The translations under genes and the position numbers were made by a program. A model generated the notes under the pieces. It was not told the origin of the DNA and made no database searches. It was given only the letters and a program-made list of their open reading frames with translations. From contig DAOWNO010000009.1 in NCBI GenBank assembly GCA_030642525.1, positions 1 to 16,836 of the forward strand: a stretch of 16,836 bases of DNA, in the 5' to 3' direction. Of this stretch, positions 6,982 through 14,722 are shown one piece after another (positions within the stretch are counted from its first letter, which is position 1; every line of letters begins with the position of its first letter). This stretch comes from Candidatus Aegiribacteria sp. (GTDB lineage: Bacteria > Fermentibacterota > Fermentibacteria > Fermentibacterales > JCC-6).

Positions 6982-9402
6982 ATGCAAGGGAATAAGACAG
7001 TTCTAATTGCGGATAACGATGCAGGACTCCTGCAGGTTCTTGGAAAAGTATTGAGGCTCGAGGGCTACGATGTAAAAACGTGCAATACCGGAATAGAAGT
7101 GATTTCCAGAGCTGCTATCTCAAATCCTTCGCTGGTTGTGTGCGGGTATTTCTTACCTATGCTTGATGGATTAAGGGTGTGCCGGTATCTCAAAGGGGAA
7201 TCGCTCACATCTGAAGTTCCCTTTCTATTATTGACACCCGGACTGGACGCTTCCCTTCGCCTGAGGGCTGAGTGGGCTGGAGTTGACGGGATTGAGGAAC
7301 TTCCCATTCGACCGGCAGCATTTTTATCGATTTGTGAAACTCTTATGGAGAAGGTTTCTTCATTTGTAGATTACCATCTTGAAAGAAATAATCCGCCCGA
7401 TAGAGAGGCTGTACTGAATAAACTCTGTGGTTATCTGGAAAACAGAGTAAACAGACTTGAGGCGACATGGAAACTGACTGAAGAGCTGGGTAGAACCATG
7501 AGTGTCAAGGATATATTCAGAAGAATGGCCAATGGCGTACTTACAGGGCTTGGTTTTGACAGAGTGTGGGTCTGTCGATATCTCTCTGAAACGGATGAAC
7601 TCGTCACTGAAGCTGCGTTGGGAAGAAACCTGACCAATATCCCAAAATCCCTTCACGTCCGTGAATACAATGATCTTCCGGCAGGAATTGCCATTCGGGA
7701 GCTGCGCCAGATTCAATCCAGTGAAGTTGACATAACTGATGAGCGAATGTGGTGGGCAGGCTCAAAGGATTACATAGATACACCGCTTGTTGCTGCAAGA
7801 CGTCCGATTGGTCTTATCAGATGTGATAGATATGTGACTGGAAGAAAGATAGAAAGTACCGATCTGGAAGCGTTAAGGCATTATGCTGTGCATACAGCCG
7901 AGGCGATTCTTAATGCGACAGTCCTTGAAGAAATGACTGATGAGCGGGAACATATGTCCGCTATTATGAACAGTCTGGATTCAGGAATCCTTGTTGTTGA
8001 CAATTCCGGTTTCCTTCTTCAGGTCACTTCAAGAGCCTGCAAATTATTCGGAAAGATCGCGAACGATCTTATAGGCAAGAGGTTAAGGGAAGTGCTTCCT
8101 GTCCTGATATCCGATGAAGAGAATTCTTTCAGCACTACACTTAAAGAGGAAAGACCCTTACTCAACAGGCAGGTTCGTGTCGGTAAGGTTGGACAGGAAG
8201 ATCAGGTACTGAATGTAAGCTATATACCGTTCCAGCGTGCAGGTCATTTTGCCGGTGTTGTTATTATGACGAGTGATGTCACAGAGGAATACATGCTCAG
8301 AGAAAATCTCAGAAAAATGAATGAGGAACTTGAAACTATCTCTGTGATCGGAAGAGAATTGAACTCAACACAGGATTTGGAGAAGATATGTCGTGAAGTC
8401 ACATCGGCTCTGCGGAGATTTTTCCCTTTGGAAGCTGTTGCTGTTTTTCTTGCTGAAGGTAATAAAGATGATTTGATTCCCCAATCACTCAAGGTTGCCG
8501 TTACCTCCGGATACGATTCGGAAGTTGATCCTACAGGTCTCACTATCCGAATCATAGAACAGATTGCAATGGGCAGAATGAAGCCCGACAGGAATATATC
8601 ATCCGGAGTCGTTGCCGCTTCTATCTCATCCAGGAAACCGGTCAACGTTCAACAGACCAGAGAAGATATAAGGTATGTGGAAAATATCAGCAGCACAAGA
8701 AGTGAACTCGCTGTTCCAATGATAGTACAGGATCGAGTAGTAGGAGCCATTGATATTCAGAGTCCTATCTCAGGAAGGTTTTCCGCAGAGTCCGAGCGTA
8801 TCGTTGTTGCCCTGGCGAACCATGCGGCAACAGCAGTGGAGAACGCGATGCTGCATTCCAGAATTCTGGAACTCGCAAGAAAGGATAGGCTTACAGGTCT
8901 AGGTAATCTGCGATTCTTCGAAGAAAAACTTGAAGACGAATTCAGGCGGACTGACAGATCCAGTTTTCCTTTCTCTCTTATCATGATGGATATAGATGAC
9001 TTCAAACATTATAATGATTCATGGGGTCACCCTATGGGAAATACATTGCTTACGACAGTAGTACAGGCTATGTCGGAAGCGATTCGAGAAGTCGATATTC
9101 TTATCAGATATGGTGGTGAAGAGTTTGTCTGTATTCTGCCGTTCACAAATGAGAGGGAATCCGTTGAAATTGCCGAGAGGATAAGAAAGAGAGTGGCTGA
9201 GTCCTCCTGCCGAATTTCTCACTCTGAACAGCAGCCTCTGGGGAAAGTCAGTATCAGCCTTGGAGTTTCAACATACCTAACCGATGTGAGAGACAGGGAT
9301 ATGCTGCTGAAGTATGCTGATCAGAGAATGTACATGGCAAAAAGAGCAGGTAAGAACAAAGTTGTTGCCCCTGCTCTTGGGAATTGCCAGTTCGGTGGAT
9401 GA
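6982..9402 (+). CDS. Diguanylate cyclase, pseudo-receiver-GAF-PAS-GAF-GGDEF
   Basis: An 806-residue cytoplasmic signalling protein predicted to make cyclic-di-GMP from two GTP. Seen in order: receiver-like domain (1-125), GAF (~158-313), PAS (~325-435), a short coiled coil (RENLRKMNEELE), GAF (~449-630) and GGDEF (~631-800). The cyclase site is intact: DRLTGLGN, MMDIDDFKHYNDSWGH, and RYGGEEF with GGEEF at 711-715. An RxxD product-inhibition motif (R702-D705) sits at the canonical 5-residue distance. The receiver keeps D11/D13 and T85, but the phospho-acceptor position in VVCGYFLP is Gly55 and the conserved Lys is Arg110. Control by phosphorylation is therefore unlikely, and the GAF/PAS domains probably sense the signal. 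There is no membrane segment. The ribosome site is weak (GGAA, 13 nt from the ATG). A short inverted repeat overlaps the stop. Confidence 0.93.
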   Translation: MQGNKTVLIADNDAGLLQVLGKVLRLEGYDVKTCNTGIEVISRAAISNPSLVVCGYFLPMLDGLRVCRYLKGESLTSEVPFLLLTPGLDASLRLRAEWAGVDGIEELPIRPAAFLSICETLMEKVSSFVDYHLERNNPPDREAVLNKLCGYLENRVNRLEATWKLTEELGRTMSVKDIFRRMANGVLTGLGFDRVWVCRYLSETDELVTEAALGRNLTNIPKSLHVREYNDLPAGIAIRELRQIQSSEVDITDERMWWAGSKDYIDTPLVAARRPIGLIRCDRYVTGRKIESTDLEALRHYAVHTAEAILNATVLEEMTDEREHMSAIMNSLDSGILVVDNSGFLLQVTSRACKLFGKIANDLIGKRLREVLPVLISDEENSFSTTLKEERPLLNRQVRVGKVGQEDQVLNVSYIPFQRAGHFAGVVIMTSDVTEEYMLRENLRKMNEELETISVIGRELNSTQDLEKICREVTSALRRFFPLEAVAVFLAEGNKDDLIPQSLKVAVTSGYDSEVDPTGLTIRIIEQIAMGRMKPDRNISSGVVAASISSRKPVNVQQTREDIRYVENISSTRSELAVPMIVQDRVVGAIDIQSPISGRFSAESERIVVALANHAATAVENAMLHSRILELARKDRLTGLGNLRFFEEKLEDEFRRTDRSSFPFSLIMMDIDDFKHYNDSWGHPMGNTLLTTVVQAMSEAIREVDILIRYGGEEFVCILPFTNERESVEIAERIRKRVAESSCRISHSEQQPLGKVSISLGVSTYLTDVRDRDMLLKYADQRMYMAKRAGKNKVVAPALGNCQFGG

Positions 9403-9422
9403 TCCGGTACATGTAACCGGAT
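9402..9422 (+). other. Small inverted repeat over the GGDEF gene stop
   Basis: ATCCGGT (9402-9408) and ACCGGAT (9416-9422) form a 7-bp stem with a 7-nt loop, beginning at the last base of the stop codon. No T-tract follows. It could be a weak transcript end or a boundary before the downstream operon, which starts 17 nt later. Evidence for function is thin. Confidence 0.3.
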
Positions 9423-9439
9423 AATTCCTGAAAGATGTT

Positions 9440-10546
9440 ATGACATATGACGTAGTTCTCAGAACGGGGTTCGAATCGTACGACAGAGGCGAATTGATTG
9501 ATGCGATTCTGATGATGCTTGAACAGGCTGGAGGATGGCCGGATTCGGTTGTTCCGGGTGCTGAAGTTCTTCTTAAGGTCAATATGCTCTCTGCAAAATC
9601 ACCCGAAAGAGCGATAACAACACATCCGGAGGTTGTTGCCGCGATGGTTATTCTGCTGCGCAACGAGGGGTGTACGGTTACTGTTGGAGATAGTCCGGGT
9701 GGAGCTGTAAAAGGAGTTGAAAGATACTGGAAGAACTGCGGGTATTCCCGGATTGCTGAAGAACTTGGATTTGAACTGGTTAATTTTGAAAAAGCGGGAT
9801 GTGTTCGAAAGACAGTCATGAACAGAACATACGACATCGCAAGTCCGGTTCTAAAATGCGATGTTTTGATTAATATGTGCAAGTTCAAAACGCACGGACT
9901 CTGCAGGTTGACCAATGCGGTAAAAAATGCATTTGGCGCAATTCCAGGGCTTGGGAAAGTTGTACTGCACAGTTATGGAATAAGGCCGGTTGATCTATCG
10001 CGATATCTTGTTGATATCTACGAGATCGTCAATTTTGATTTAACCATTATGGATGCAATTCTTGCGATGGATGGAAAAGGACCGAGTACCGATGGAACTC
10101 CCAGATGGGATGGTTTGCTTGGTCTGGCTCGGGATGGTGTATGTCTCGATATGGTTATGACTGAACTGGTCGGTCTTGATCCTCTTGAGATCTATACGAA
10201 CAGAATTGCCCGTGAACGGGGACTGGGAAAACCGCGCTCTGAAATCACTGTATATGGTTTGAAAGAACGTATGCTTGAGAATTTCAGAGTACCCGGTGAG
10301 AGCTTCTATAACCTGCTTCCTTCATTCCTGGGAGGAATAGCGAGAACGCTCTTCAAGAGACCGCCTGTATCTACAGAGAAGTGTACCGGTTGTGGAGTCT
10401 GCGCGAGAGGCTGCCCTGTAAACGCGATAACTATTAAAGATGGAAGAGCAGTGATGGACCGACGCAAATGCATCATGTGCCTCTGCTGTCATGAACTGTG
10501 TCCGGAGCAGGCTGTAAAAGTGCGGATTCCCTTTGGCAGGAGCTGA
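9440..10546 (+). CDS. DUF362 protein with two 4Fe-4S clusters
   Basis: A 368-residue protein: a DUF362 domain (about 1-300) fused to a bacterial-ferredoxin-type domain (about 310-360). Seen: DUF362-like segments VLLKVNML, HPEVVAAMV, VGDSPGG and KFKTHGLCRLTNAVKNAFG (Lys148, Lys150, His152). The ferredoxin part has two complete CxxCxxCxxxCP motifs, Cys315/318/321/325 and Cys344/347/350/354. No signal peptide or Tat motif is visible, so it is probably cytoplasmic. DUF362 has no established biochemical role that I know; the clusters indicate electron transfer. It is the first gene of a run extending to the window edge and shares the KTH...KNAFG motif with the second DUF362 gene two genes downstream. 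The start is ATG with a weak GAAAGA; the next gene's ATG follows after 1 nt. Confidence 0.88.
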   Translation: MTYDVVLRTGFESYDRGELIDAILMMLEQAGGWPDSVVPGAEVLLKVNMLSAKSPERAITTHPEVVAAMVILLRNEGCTVTVGDSPGGAVKGVERYWKNCGYSRIAEELGFELVNFEKAGCVRKTVMNRTYDIASPVLKCDVLINMCKFKTHGLCRLTNAVKNAFGAIPGLGKVVLHSYGIRPVDLSRYLVDIYEIVNFDLTIMDAILAMDGKGPSTDGTPRWDGLLGLARDGVCLDMVMTELVGLDPLEIYTNRIARERGLGKPRSEITVYGLKERMLENFRVPGESFYNLLPSFLGGIARTLFKRPPVSTEKCTGCGVCARGCPVNAITIKDGRAVMDRRKCIMCLCCHELCPEQAVKVRIPFGRS

Positions 10547-10547
10547 G

Positions 10548-11462
10548 ATGGAAAAACGGGAAAAACCTTCATTAGGTCACAGGATTGAGTATGTACTTGT
10601 TCGGATGACTGTCTTTGTAGTAGGTCTCCTGCCAATCAGGTGTGCTCTGTCACTGGGCGCATTCATGGGTTGGTTCGCATGGAAAATGCTGCAAATCAGA
10701 AAAAATATTGTACTTGTGAATCTTGGACTTGCTTTTCCTGAGAAGTCACACGAGGAGCTTAATCGAATTGCGCTTCTATCCTACGAGAATTCCGGGCGTT
10801 TCATGGTCGAATATGCACGACAGTGGAAAATGGATCAAAGCTATATAGAAAAACATGTCAGTATAGATAATCCTGAAGCCCTTAAAGTTCTCCGCAATGA
10901 AGAGGGAGCGATCATCATCACAGGGCATTTCGGAAACTGGGAACTCTTCGGTGTTGCAAACAGGTATCTTCTGGGAGATGTTGCTTTTCTGGTTGGACGG
11001 CAGAGCAACAGTCTGGTTGATGGGTTTATCAATCGAATACGTTCCATGCATGGAATAGAACTGTACAATCGGAGAGCAGCGGTAAAAGGGGTATTATCAT
11101 CGATGAAACGGGGTGGATACGTGTGCTGGCTGTCAGATCAGGATGCTGGACACAATGGAATAATCGTTGATTTCTTCAATTACCCCGCTTCCACCCCGAG
11201 AGGTGCAGCTGCATTTTCCGCGAAGATTGGAGTGCCTGTTGTTCTGGCGGCGCTGCTCCGAATCGGGAAAGGTCCCGACCACAGGCTTGTAATATCGGAA
11301 CCAATACGTCCGGATGGAGATATTTCCAGGGAAGAAGCAGAAAAACGGATTACACAGCAATATACTCTTAAACTTGAGAATTTGATCAGAGAAAACCCGG
11401 AACTCTACTGGTGGGCACACCGGAGATGGAAAACCACGGGATTGTATAAGGATAAAACATGA
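10548..11462 (+). CDS. LpxL/HtrB-family lipid acyltransferase
   Basis: A 304-residue member of the lysophospholipid/lipid A acyltransferase family. It transfers an acyl chain to a membrane lipid at the cytoplasmic face of the inner membrane, classically late acylation of lipid A. Seen: an N-terminal hydrophobic anchor (about residues 16-45), the HX4E catalytic motif GHFGNWE with His127 and Glu132, and the later family motifs LSDQDAG, FFNYPASTPRG and ELYWWAHRRWK. I chose ATG 10548 because AGGAG (10538-10542) lies 5 nt upstream. An in-frame TTG at 10533 would overlap the preceding gene and has no ribosome site. The gene lies between two DUF362 genes and two genes upstream of a gpsA-like gene. 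That suggests envelope-lipid metabolism, but the actual acceptor is not determinable. Confidence 0.9.
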   Translation: MEKREKPSLGHRIEYVLVRMTVFVVGLLPIRCALSLGAFMGWFAWKMLQIRKNIVLVNLGLAFPEKSHEELNRIALLSYENSGRFMVEYARQWKMDQSYIEKHVSIDNPEALKVLRNEEGAIIITGHFGNWELFGVANRYLLGDVAFLVGRQSNSLVDGFINRIRSMHGIELYNRRAAVKGVLSSMKRGGYVCWLSDQDAGHNGIIVDFFNYPASTPRGAAAFSAKIGVPVVLAALLRIGKGPDHRLVISEPIRPDGDISREEAEKRITQQYTLKLENLIRENPELYWWAHRRWKTTGLYKDKT

Positions 11463-12592
11463 AAAGTAAAGTCGCTGTACTGAAGACATCACCGGATACC
11501 GTTCTGGAGGATTATCACAGACTTCTCAAAAGCATTGGTTATCTGGACTTCCTGGATAGAAGCCAGGACGTTCTGCTTAAGATAAATGTGTCATGGCATC
11601 ACTGGTATCCAGCCTGTTCCACGACACCCTGGCAGCTTGACGGTGTGATAAGAAGCCTTCTGAAGGATGGTTACAGTAAAGACCAACTCGTTTCCACTCA
11701 CAACAGGACCGTTGTCGTAAGTGATAAGAAAGGTGAAATTAAAAACCATCTCAGGCAGGTAGATGAAGATTTGCATGGAATTCGAAAGGTCAGGCTCTAT
11801 GAAAAACCGGTGAAGTGGGTTGAATTCAAGCCGGAAAAACCTTTCAGAGTACTTGGGGAAATCTTCCCTGACGGTGTGAAGGTTCCGGATGTTCTAATAG
11901 GGAAGAATATTATTCATCTTCCAACAATGAAGACACATGTATTTACTACAATCACAGGTGCGATGAAGAACGCTTTCGGCGGTCTGCTCAGTGAGCGTCG
12001 ACACTGGACACACAGCGTCATACACGAAACCCTTGTTGATCTTCTCAGAATACAGAAGCAGATACATCCCGGTATTCTTGCCGTGATGGATGGAACATTT
12101 GCCGGAGAAGGACCCGGACCGAGAGCGATGATTCCCCATGTTAAGAATTATATACTGGCTTCCGCGGATCAGGTGGCAATTGACGCGATAAGCGCGAAAA
12201 TGCAGGGGTTTGATCCGATGAAACTGGATTTCATAAGACTTGCTCACGAAGAAGGTCTCGGGGTTGGAGATACAGCAGAGATCGAGGTTGTAGGAGAAGA
12301 TATCTCAAAGGTGAACTTCCATTTTGTACAGACAGAGACTTTCGCAAGCAGAGGGCAGAAGGTTATCTACCACGGCTGGCTGAAACCTCTGGAGAATATT
12401 CTGCTTAGAAGTCCCATTGTACCATGGTCTTTTTTCGCAAGCAGATTATATCATGATGTATTCTGGCTGAATCTTGTCGGTAAAAAAAGAATCAGGGAAG
12501 CTCTCGCGACTTCCTGGGGAGAGCTGTTTAAAAAGTATGCTTCAGTTGAAACTATACCTGGGAGTGTGTCCGACAATGAAACATCGACATAA
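11459..12592 (+). CDS. DUF362 protein without ferredoxin domain
   Basis: A 377-residue DUF362-family protein of unknown function. Seen: VLLKINVSWHHWYP near the N-terminus, the family motif PTMKTHVFTTITGAMKNAFGG (Lys158, His160) matching that of the upstream paralogue, and MDGTFAGEGPGPR in the middle, comparable to its MDGKGPSTDG. The ferredoxin clusters of the paralogue are absent; a C-terminal segment of about 80 residues rich in aromatic residues (WLKPLENILL, VPWSFFASRLYHDVFWLNL) replaces them and may contact a membrane. The start overlaps the acyltransferase stop as ATGA (11459-11462), with AAGGAT 5 nt upstream, so the two are translationally coupled. A pair of DUF362 proteins of different architecture around one acyltransferase suggests a shared pathway with one partner supplying electrons. 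That is inference. Confidence 0.85.
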   Translation: MKSKVAVLKTSPDTVLEDYHRLLKSIGYLDFLDRSQDVLLKINVSWHHWYPACSTTPWQLDGVIRSLLKDGYSKDQLVSTHNRTVVVSDKKGEIKNHLRQVDEDLHGIRKVRLYEKPVKWVEFKPEKPFRVLGEIFPDGVKVPDVLIGKNIIHLPTMKTHVFTTITGAMKNAFGGLLSERRHWTHSVIHETLVDLLRIQKQIHPGILAVMDGTFAGEGPGPRAMIPHVKNYILASADQVAIDAISAKMQGFDPMKLDFIRLAHEEGLGVGDTAEIEVVGEDISKVNFHFVQTETFASRGQKVIYHGWLKPLENILLRSPIVPWSFFASRLYHDVFWLNLVGKKRIREALATSWGELFKKYASVETIPGSVSDNETST

Positions 12593-12612
12593 AATCCACA
12601 CAGCTGGCTATA

Positions 12613-13614
12613 ATGCCGGTTAAGCAGGCAGTTCTCGGATGCGGGAGGTGGGGTAGTTTCCATCTCTGGTATGGATCCAGAGTGGGAAATACAATGCTTG
12701 GCTGGGAACCCGGAGACGCGCCGGGTTTTCGCGAACTTCAGAAAACCGGGAAAAACAAATATATCGAGCTTCCCGACAATATCCGTCTGACCACAGATAT
12801 TAAAGAAGTATTTGCCTGTGACCTGATAACTGTGGCAGTTCCCTCTCAGGAATTCAGAAAACTTGCATCAGAACTGTCCGAAGGCGATCTGTCAGGTTCA
12901 GATATCATTCTCTGCATGAAAGGTATAGAAAAAGTAACCGGATTGAGATTGTCCGAAATCGCTGATCAGGAAGGCCTGAATCCTCGAAGCCTTTCTGTCT
13001 GGGTAGGCCCGGGACACCCGCAGCAATTTATAGCTGGAGTACCCAGTTGCATGATTATTGCATCCGCCAGTGATGATAACGCTATTCGCATATCCAGGCT
13101 GATGGGCAGTGATCTGATACGATTCTACTGGACTCGCGATATGATCGGCTGCGAAGTGGGAGCTGCCGCCAAGAACGTTATTGGAATAGCAGCTGGAATC
13201 CTTGACGGACTCAATCTGTCAGGTCTCAAAGGCGCCCTCATGGCTCGTGCTCCACAGGAAGTTGCCAGGCTTGTTGCAGCCATGGGCGGTGACTGGAGAA
13301 GTGTATACGGGCTTTCTCACCTTGGTGATTACGAGGCGACCCTGTTTTCTCCTTTCAGTCACAACAGGATATTCGGAGAAACGTTTGCCTGCGGAACTGC
13401 CGAAGGCATATCGGGACTGGCAGAGGGAGTGGACACATCCTACGCTATAATGACACTCGCTGACAGATATGGTGTAGATATGCCTATTACGTGGACTGTC
13501 AGGCGGATACTTGATGGCGATTGTCCAGTCATGGATGCCATTGGTGAACTCTTCTCGAGACCGGAGAAGGAAGAATTTCCTGAGAGTTTCACGAAGATGG
13601 GGGTAATAGACTGA
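12613..13614 (+). CDS. gpsA: GpsA-like NAD(P)-dependent glycerol-3-phosphate dehydrogenase
   Basis: A 333-residue cytoplasmic dehydrogenase expected to interconvert DHAP and sn-glycerol-3-phosphate, the backbone of phospholipids. Seen: Rossmann motif GCGRWG (residues 9-14), LCMKGIEK with the first conserved Lys, EVGAAAKNVIGIAAG with catalytic Lys187, and HLGDYEAT with the substrate Asp and Thr. Two family positions differ: the usual SGPSFA segment is VGPGHPQQF, and the Arg of SRNR, which contacts substrate phosphate in family structures, is His in SHNR. It may be a GpsA variant of its clade or act on a related phospho-ketone. It starts 20 nt after the DUF362 gene with no clear ribosome site; the start bases are themselves part of a TATAAT. 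The next gene overlaps its stop codon. Placement after an acyltransferase fits lipid synthesis. Confidence 0.85.
   Translation: MPVKQAVLGCGRWGSFHLWYGSRVGNTMLGWEPGDAPGFRELQKTGKNKYIELPDNIRLTTDIKEVFACDLITVAVPSQEFRKLASELSEGDLSGSDIILCMKGIEKVTGLRLSEIADQEGLNPRSLSVWVGPGHPQQFIAGVPSCMIIASASDDNAIRISRLMGSDLIRFYWTRDMIGCEVGAAAKNVIGIAAGILDGLNLSGLKGALMARAPQEVARLVAAMGGDWRSVYGLSHLGDYEATLFSPFSHNRIFGETFACGTAEGISGLAEGVDTSYAIMTLADRYGVDMPITWTVRRILDGDCPVMDAIGELFSRPEKEEFPESFTKMGVID
13599..13614 (+). promoter_or_regulatory. Ribosome site and CTG start of the NifS-like gene, overlapping the gpsA stop
   Basis: GGGGGT at 13599-13604 can pair with the 16S tail as GGAGGT does, with one G-U wobble. It stands 6 nt before CTG at 13611. 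CTGA (13611-13614) contains the gpsA stop TGA, giving the same 4-nt overlap seen at other junctions of this operon. Between the upstream in-frame stop (13581) and GTG 13644 there is no ATG, GTG or TTG in this frame. Confidence 0.6.
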
Positions 13615-14717
13615 ACAGAATTACGAACCTTGATCATCTTACAGTGATGCCTGTCAATAGAAAAGCAATCAAAGCATCAACTGCGGTGATGAAAAATGGA
13701 TTTGGACACCGTCGCAGCAGTAATCTACCGGGAAGGAAAACCCAGAAATTCGTTGAAGAAGCAGGTTCTCTGATTGCTGAATTCGTAGGTGGCACAAGAA
13801 CGCTGTTCTATTACGATGGCGGGGTGGCAAACGGTCTTTCCGTCCTTTCCATGGGAAGGCAGGCAGGGGGAAAAAACAGGAAACACATAATTTCATCTCC
13901 AGTTGAACACCCTTCTGTTATTACAGCTCTCAGGATGCTCAGAGGAGAGGGATACAGCATCACCATTCTTCCGATCAGCGGTGACGGCAGGATTATTCCT
14001 GAGTCACTGCAGGATGCAATGAACAATGAAACCGGCCTTGTAACCATTGCCTGGTCCAGTGGTATTTCAGGTATCATTCAACCCGTTGAAGAACTCTCGG
14101 CAATAGCCCATTCGAATGGAGTTCTGTTTCACTCCGATGCCTGTAATGCGGTCGGGAAGATCGAGATAGATTTATCCGGTACTGATATAGACGCAATCAC
14201 CGTATCTTCACAGAAGATCGGTGGACCACCGGGGGCAGCAGCAGTTGTATTAGCTGATCTAGATCCCTGGTTGATGAGTAATGCTCCGGAATTCTCCTGC
14301 ATGATGAATATTCCCGGAATTTCCGGAATGATTGCTGCTATTGATATCATCAACACAGGCATTGTTCCCAGAGCAAGGATTGTAAATCAGCTTCGAACAG
14401 ATCTGCTTGACGGTTTTGATTGTAACGGAATTAAATATTCCATCATCGGAAATTGCATCGATAATCTTCTTCCTGGAACTGCTTTGCTTAGTATGAGGAA
14501 AATGCCGGATAGATTCCATGCGAAGCTGGAGAATGCAAATATCATCCTCCCATCCCACAATTCTTCAGAGAGGCTTGCTTATCTGAAGAATACGGGCAGA
14601 GACATATCCAATCCGGACAGATATCTGGGTTTTTCAATCAGTCCAGAGAATAATATTGTTGATATCGAGCATTTTATAACGGCTGTTTCCGAAATCTGTT
14701 TCGACAGCAAAAGGTGA
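13611..14717 (+). CDS. NifS/IscS-fold class V aminotransferase-like protein lacking the catalytic cysteine
   Basis: A fold-type I PLP protein, 368 residues from a CTG start. From 13611 the N-terminus aligns without gaps to E. coli IscS as I recall it: L7, D8, P14, V15 coincide, as does the His100-Lys202 spacing (IscS His104-Lys206). Starting at GTG 13644 or ATG 13647 would remove the conserved LD...TxPV strand. Seen conserved: VEHPSV, HSDACNAVGK with the PLP-pyridine Asp, and SSQKIGGPPG with the Schiff-base Lys202. Lost: the SGATE phosphate loop reads DGGVA, the Asn of VNNEIG is Gly, His before the Lys is Gln, the partner-subunit Thr of GTLPV is absent, and the SSGSAC loop is replaced by LPSHNSSER without Cys. 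It should not be a normal cysteine desulfurase. It might do another PLP reaction, bind PLP weakly, or serve as a structural partner. Its position after gpsA gives no direct clue. Confidence 0.8.
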   Translation: MNRITNLDHLTVMPVNRKAIKASTAVMKNGFGHRRSSNLPGRKTQKFVEEAGSLIAEFVGGTRTLFYYDGGVANGLSVLSMGRQAGGKNRKHIISSPVEHPSVITALRMLRGEGYSITILPISGDGRIIPESLQDAMNNETGLVTIAWSSGISGIIQPVEELSAIAHSNGVLFHSDACNAVGKIEIDLSGTDIDAITVSSQKIGGPPGAAAVVLADLDPWLMSNAPEFSCMMNIPGISGMIAAIDIINTGIVPRARIVNQLRTDLLDGFDCNGIKYSIIGNCIDNLLPGTALLSMRKMPDRFHAKLENANIILPSHNSSERLAYLKNTGRDISNPDRYLGFSISPENNIVDIEHFITAVSEICFDSKR

Positions 14718-14722
14718 AAAAT

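Noticed and set aside
9277..9915. A 212-codon minus-strand reading frame across the GGDEF/DUF362 junction
   Set aside because: Both overlapped plus-strand genes are well supported by domain motifs, and the antisense product resembles no family.
10533..10547. TTG 10533 as the start of the acyltransferase gene
   Set aside because: ATG 10548 has AGGAG at 5 nt, while the TTG has no ribosome site and lies within the preceding gene.
12584..12614. TCGACA (12584-12589) and TATAAT (12609-12614) as a promoter for gpsA
   Set aside because: The spacer is 19 bp, and transcription would start inside the gpsA coding region after its only reasonable ATG. It is probably coincidence within an operon.
14714..14722. 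GTG 14714 as the start of the GHL10 gene
   Set aside because: It would form a GTGA overlap like other junctions, but ATG 14723 has AAGGTGA at good distance and a cleaner signal peptide. The GTG remains possible.
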